The notes under the pieces were generated by a model. The model did no database searches, was not told the DNA's origin, and was given only the letters and a program-made list of their open reading frames with translations. A stretch of 33,975 nt of DNA, from assembly GCA_021828805.1 (NCBI GenBank), contig JAJZCZ010000014.1:1-33975 (forward strand), in the 5' to 3' direction. The position numbers and the translations under genes are program-made. Source of the DNA: Nitrospirota bacterium (lineage in GTDB: Bacteria > Nitrospirota > Leptospirillia > Leptospirillales > Leptospirillaceae). Below, in pieces: positions 33,162 to 33,975 of this stretch; within the stretch, counting starts at the first letter, position 1, and every line of letters begins with the position of its first letter.

Positions 33162-33467
33162 GTGTCCATCACGGTCAGAAGCCACGAAGGGCAGACAAGA
33201 ATCACTATCTCCGAAACGTTCTCCTTTCCTGTTCACCGGGAGTTCCGCAAGGCCTGCGACGAGGCTCTGGCCATGCATGGAAAGCCGGAGGTCGTTGTGG
33301 ACCTCGGAGCGGTGAGCTATATGGACAGTGCCGCTCTTGGCATGCTTCTCGTCTTTCGGGAGCGGGCCGTCGCCCATGGAAAAGGCGTCGTTCTGGACCA
33401 CTGCCGGGGAACGATCCGACAGGTCCTTGAAATCGCCAATTTCCAGAAACTCTTCGATATTCGCTGA
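33162..33467 (+). CDS. STAS-domain anti-anti-sigma factor
   Basis: This 101-residue STAS protein of the SpoIIAA/RsbV/HsbA type has a central VVVDLGAVSYMDSAALGMLLV with the conserved phosphorylatable Ser (core YMDSAALG), then GVVLDHC and VLEIANFQKLFDI. It should be switched by phosphorylation through a HATPase kinase and PP2C phosphatase; the REC-PP2C-HATPase protein divergently encoded nearby is the obvious partner. The GTG at 33162 is chosen because it matches family length and has GGGGG/GGAG just upstream. An ATG at 32997 is in frame but adds 55 low-complexity residues. Confidence 0.88.
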   Translation: MSITVRSHEGQTRITISETFSFPVHREFRKACDEALAMHGKPEVVVDLGAVSYMDSAALGMLLVFRERAVAHGKGVVLDHCRGTIRQVLEIANFQKLFDIR

Positions 33468-33505
33468 CAGAGACGGATGCAGAGGAAATCCCTGAGGAGT
33501 CCCGC

Positions 33506-33975
33506 ATGTCCAAAATGTTATATGTGACCGGATTTTTTATTTCGGTCGCCGTCCTGGGAGGACTCTACCTTCTGGCTCCGCCCGGAGGCGCTCCCCGCCC
33601 GGCCCAAACGATTCTGGCGGCCGCGGGCTTTGCTGGATGGTTTCTGGTCCTGGTGGCCGCCTCCCGTTTCCGGCCGGCCGTTTCCGGATCCCCCGCGACG
33701 GAATCGTCCGCTTCCTCAACCTCTCTTGACCTGGGAACGATTGCCTCAGACATTGACTCCCTTCTGGCCGCCATCCACAAGGAGTTTCAGGCACAGGTTA
33801 CCAATACCCAGGGCGAGCTCGACCAGCTGCGCTCCATCATTACCGATGCCATCGGCAAACTCGTGGAAAACTTCACGGCCATCAACGCCTCCACGCAACG
33901 TCAGGAAACAATCATTTCGAACTTTGCCTCTGTTCAGAACCAGCACCAGAATCAACAGGAAGGACCGTTGGCTCA
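33506..33975 (+). CDS. Membrane coiled-coil, chemoreceptor-like protein (3' end outside window)
   Basis: At least 156 residues are encoded without a stop before the window end. Two transmembrane helices are predicted near residues 4-24 and 31-50 with a very short periplasmic loop. A helical, heptad-like cytoplasmic region follows (SDIDSLLAAIHKEFQAQV, GELDQLRSIITDAIGKLVENF). The ATG at 33506 has GAGGAG seven bases upstream and starts 38 bp after the STAS gene. The pattern is like chemoreceptor-type proteins without a sensor domain that accompany STAS and REC-PP2C genes. The signalling hairpin tip lies past the window, so the class is inferred. Confidence 0.68.
   Translation, partial: MSKMLYVTGFFISVAVLGGLYLLAPPGGAPRPAQTILAAAGFAGWFLVLVAASRFRPAVSGSPATESSASSTSLDLGTIASDIDSLLAAIHKEFQAQVTNTQGELDQLRSIITDAIGKLVENFTAINASTQRQETIISNFASVQNQHQNQQEGPLA

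Overview
The window is a GC-rich, densely packed stretch of bacterial chromosome from a Gram-negative organism. It encodes outer-membrane lipoproteins, an LpoB-type peptidoglycan synthase activator and a predicted beta-barrel protein. The gene set (adenosylcobalamin-dependent ribonucleotide reductase under NrdR boxes, a very large SARP/AAA+/TPR regulator, LpoB plus a COG3014-type lipoprotein, a chemotaxis/partner-switching cluster) would fit Nitrospirota such as a Leptospirillum relative. That taxon is an inference from general resemblance; no search was run. Most of the window is core chromosome. There are no CRISPR arrays, prophage or intact insertion sequences.

Layout. Bases 1-175 are the 3' part of RNase P RNA, followed on + by an HD-domain phosphohydrolase. 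Between 1602 and 7508 everything is on -. One group is serS, a degenerate receiver protein, a TPR protein and a small DUF3553-like protein. It is followed by hflX and a YkgJ-type Cys-cluster/GNAT-like gene that is interrupted by a 1-nt frameshift. From 7860 to 10410 lies nrdJ (+), with two NrdR boxes 31 bp apart and a strong terminator. pabB-pabC (-) face away from a + group of lipoprotein genes: lpoB, a COG3014-like gene and a small NHL-like lipoprotein. A terminator and tRNA-His(GTG) follow.

From 15764 to 19375 (-) is a 1203-residue regulator whose domain order is SARP HTH, cyclase-like domain lacking a metal ligand, AAA+ and TPR. It is divergent from a small CxxC protein of unknown function. 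A - strand operon from 26129 down to 19961 (tmk, holB, ricT, metG, tatD, NYN/YacP) resembles the Bacillus tmk-holB-yaaT-metS-yabD neighbourhood. It combines nucleotide supply, replication, tRNA charging and RNA turnover. Upstream of it is a 29-residue hydrophobic peptide gene with its own SD and a strong downstream terminator. hisC and a beta-barrel protein gene follow on +, then a degenerate IS630-type transposase relative on -.

The right end is a signalling module. cheB and a REC-PP2C-HATPase protein (-) are divergent from a STAS anti-anti-sigma factor and a membrane coiled-coil, chemoreceptor-like protein (+, cut by the window end). The divergent promoters carry mirror-image -10 elements. 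Together these genes look like a chemosensory-coupled partner-switching pathway.
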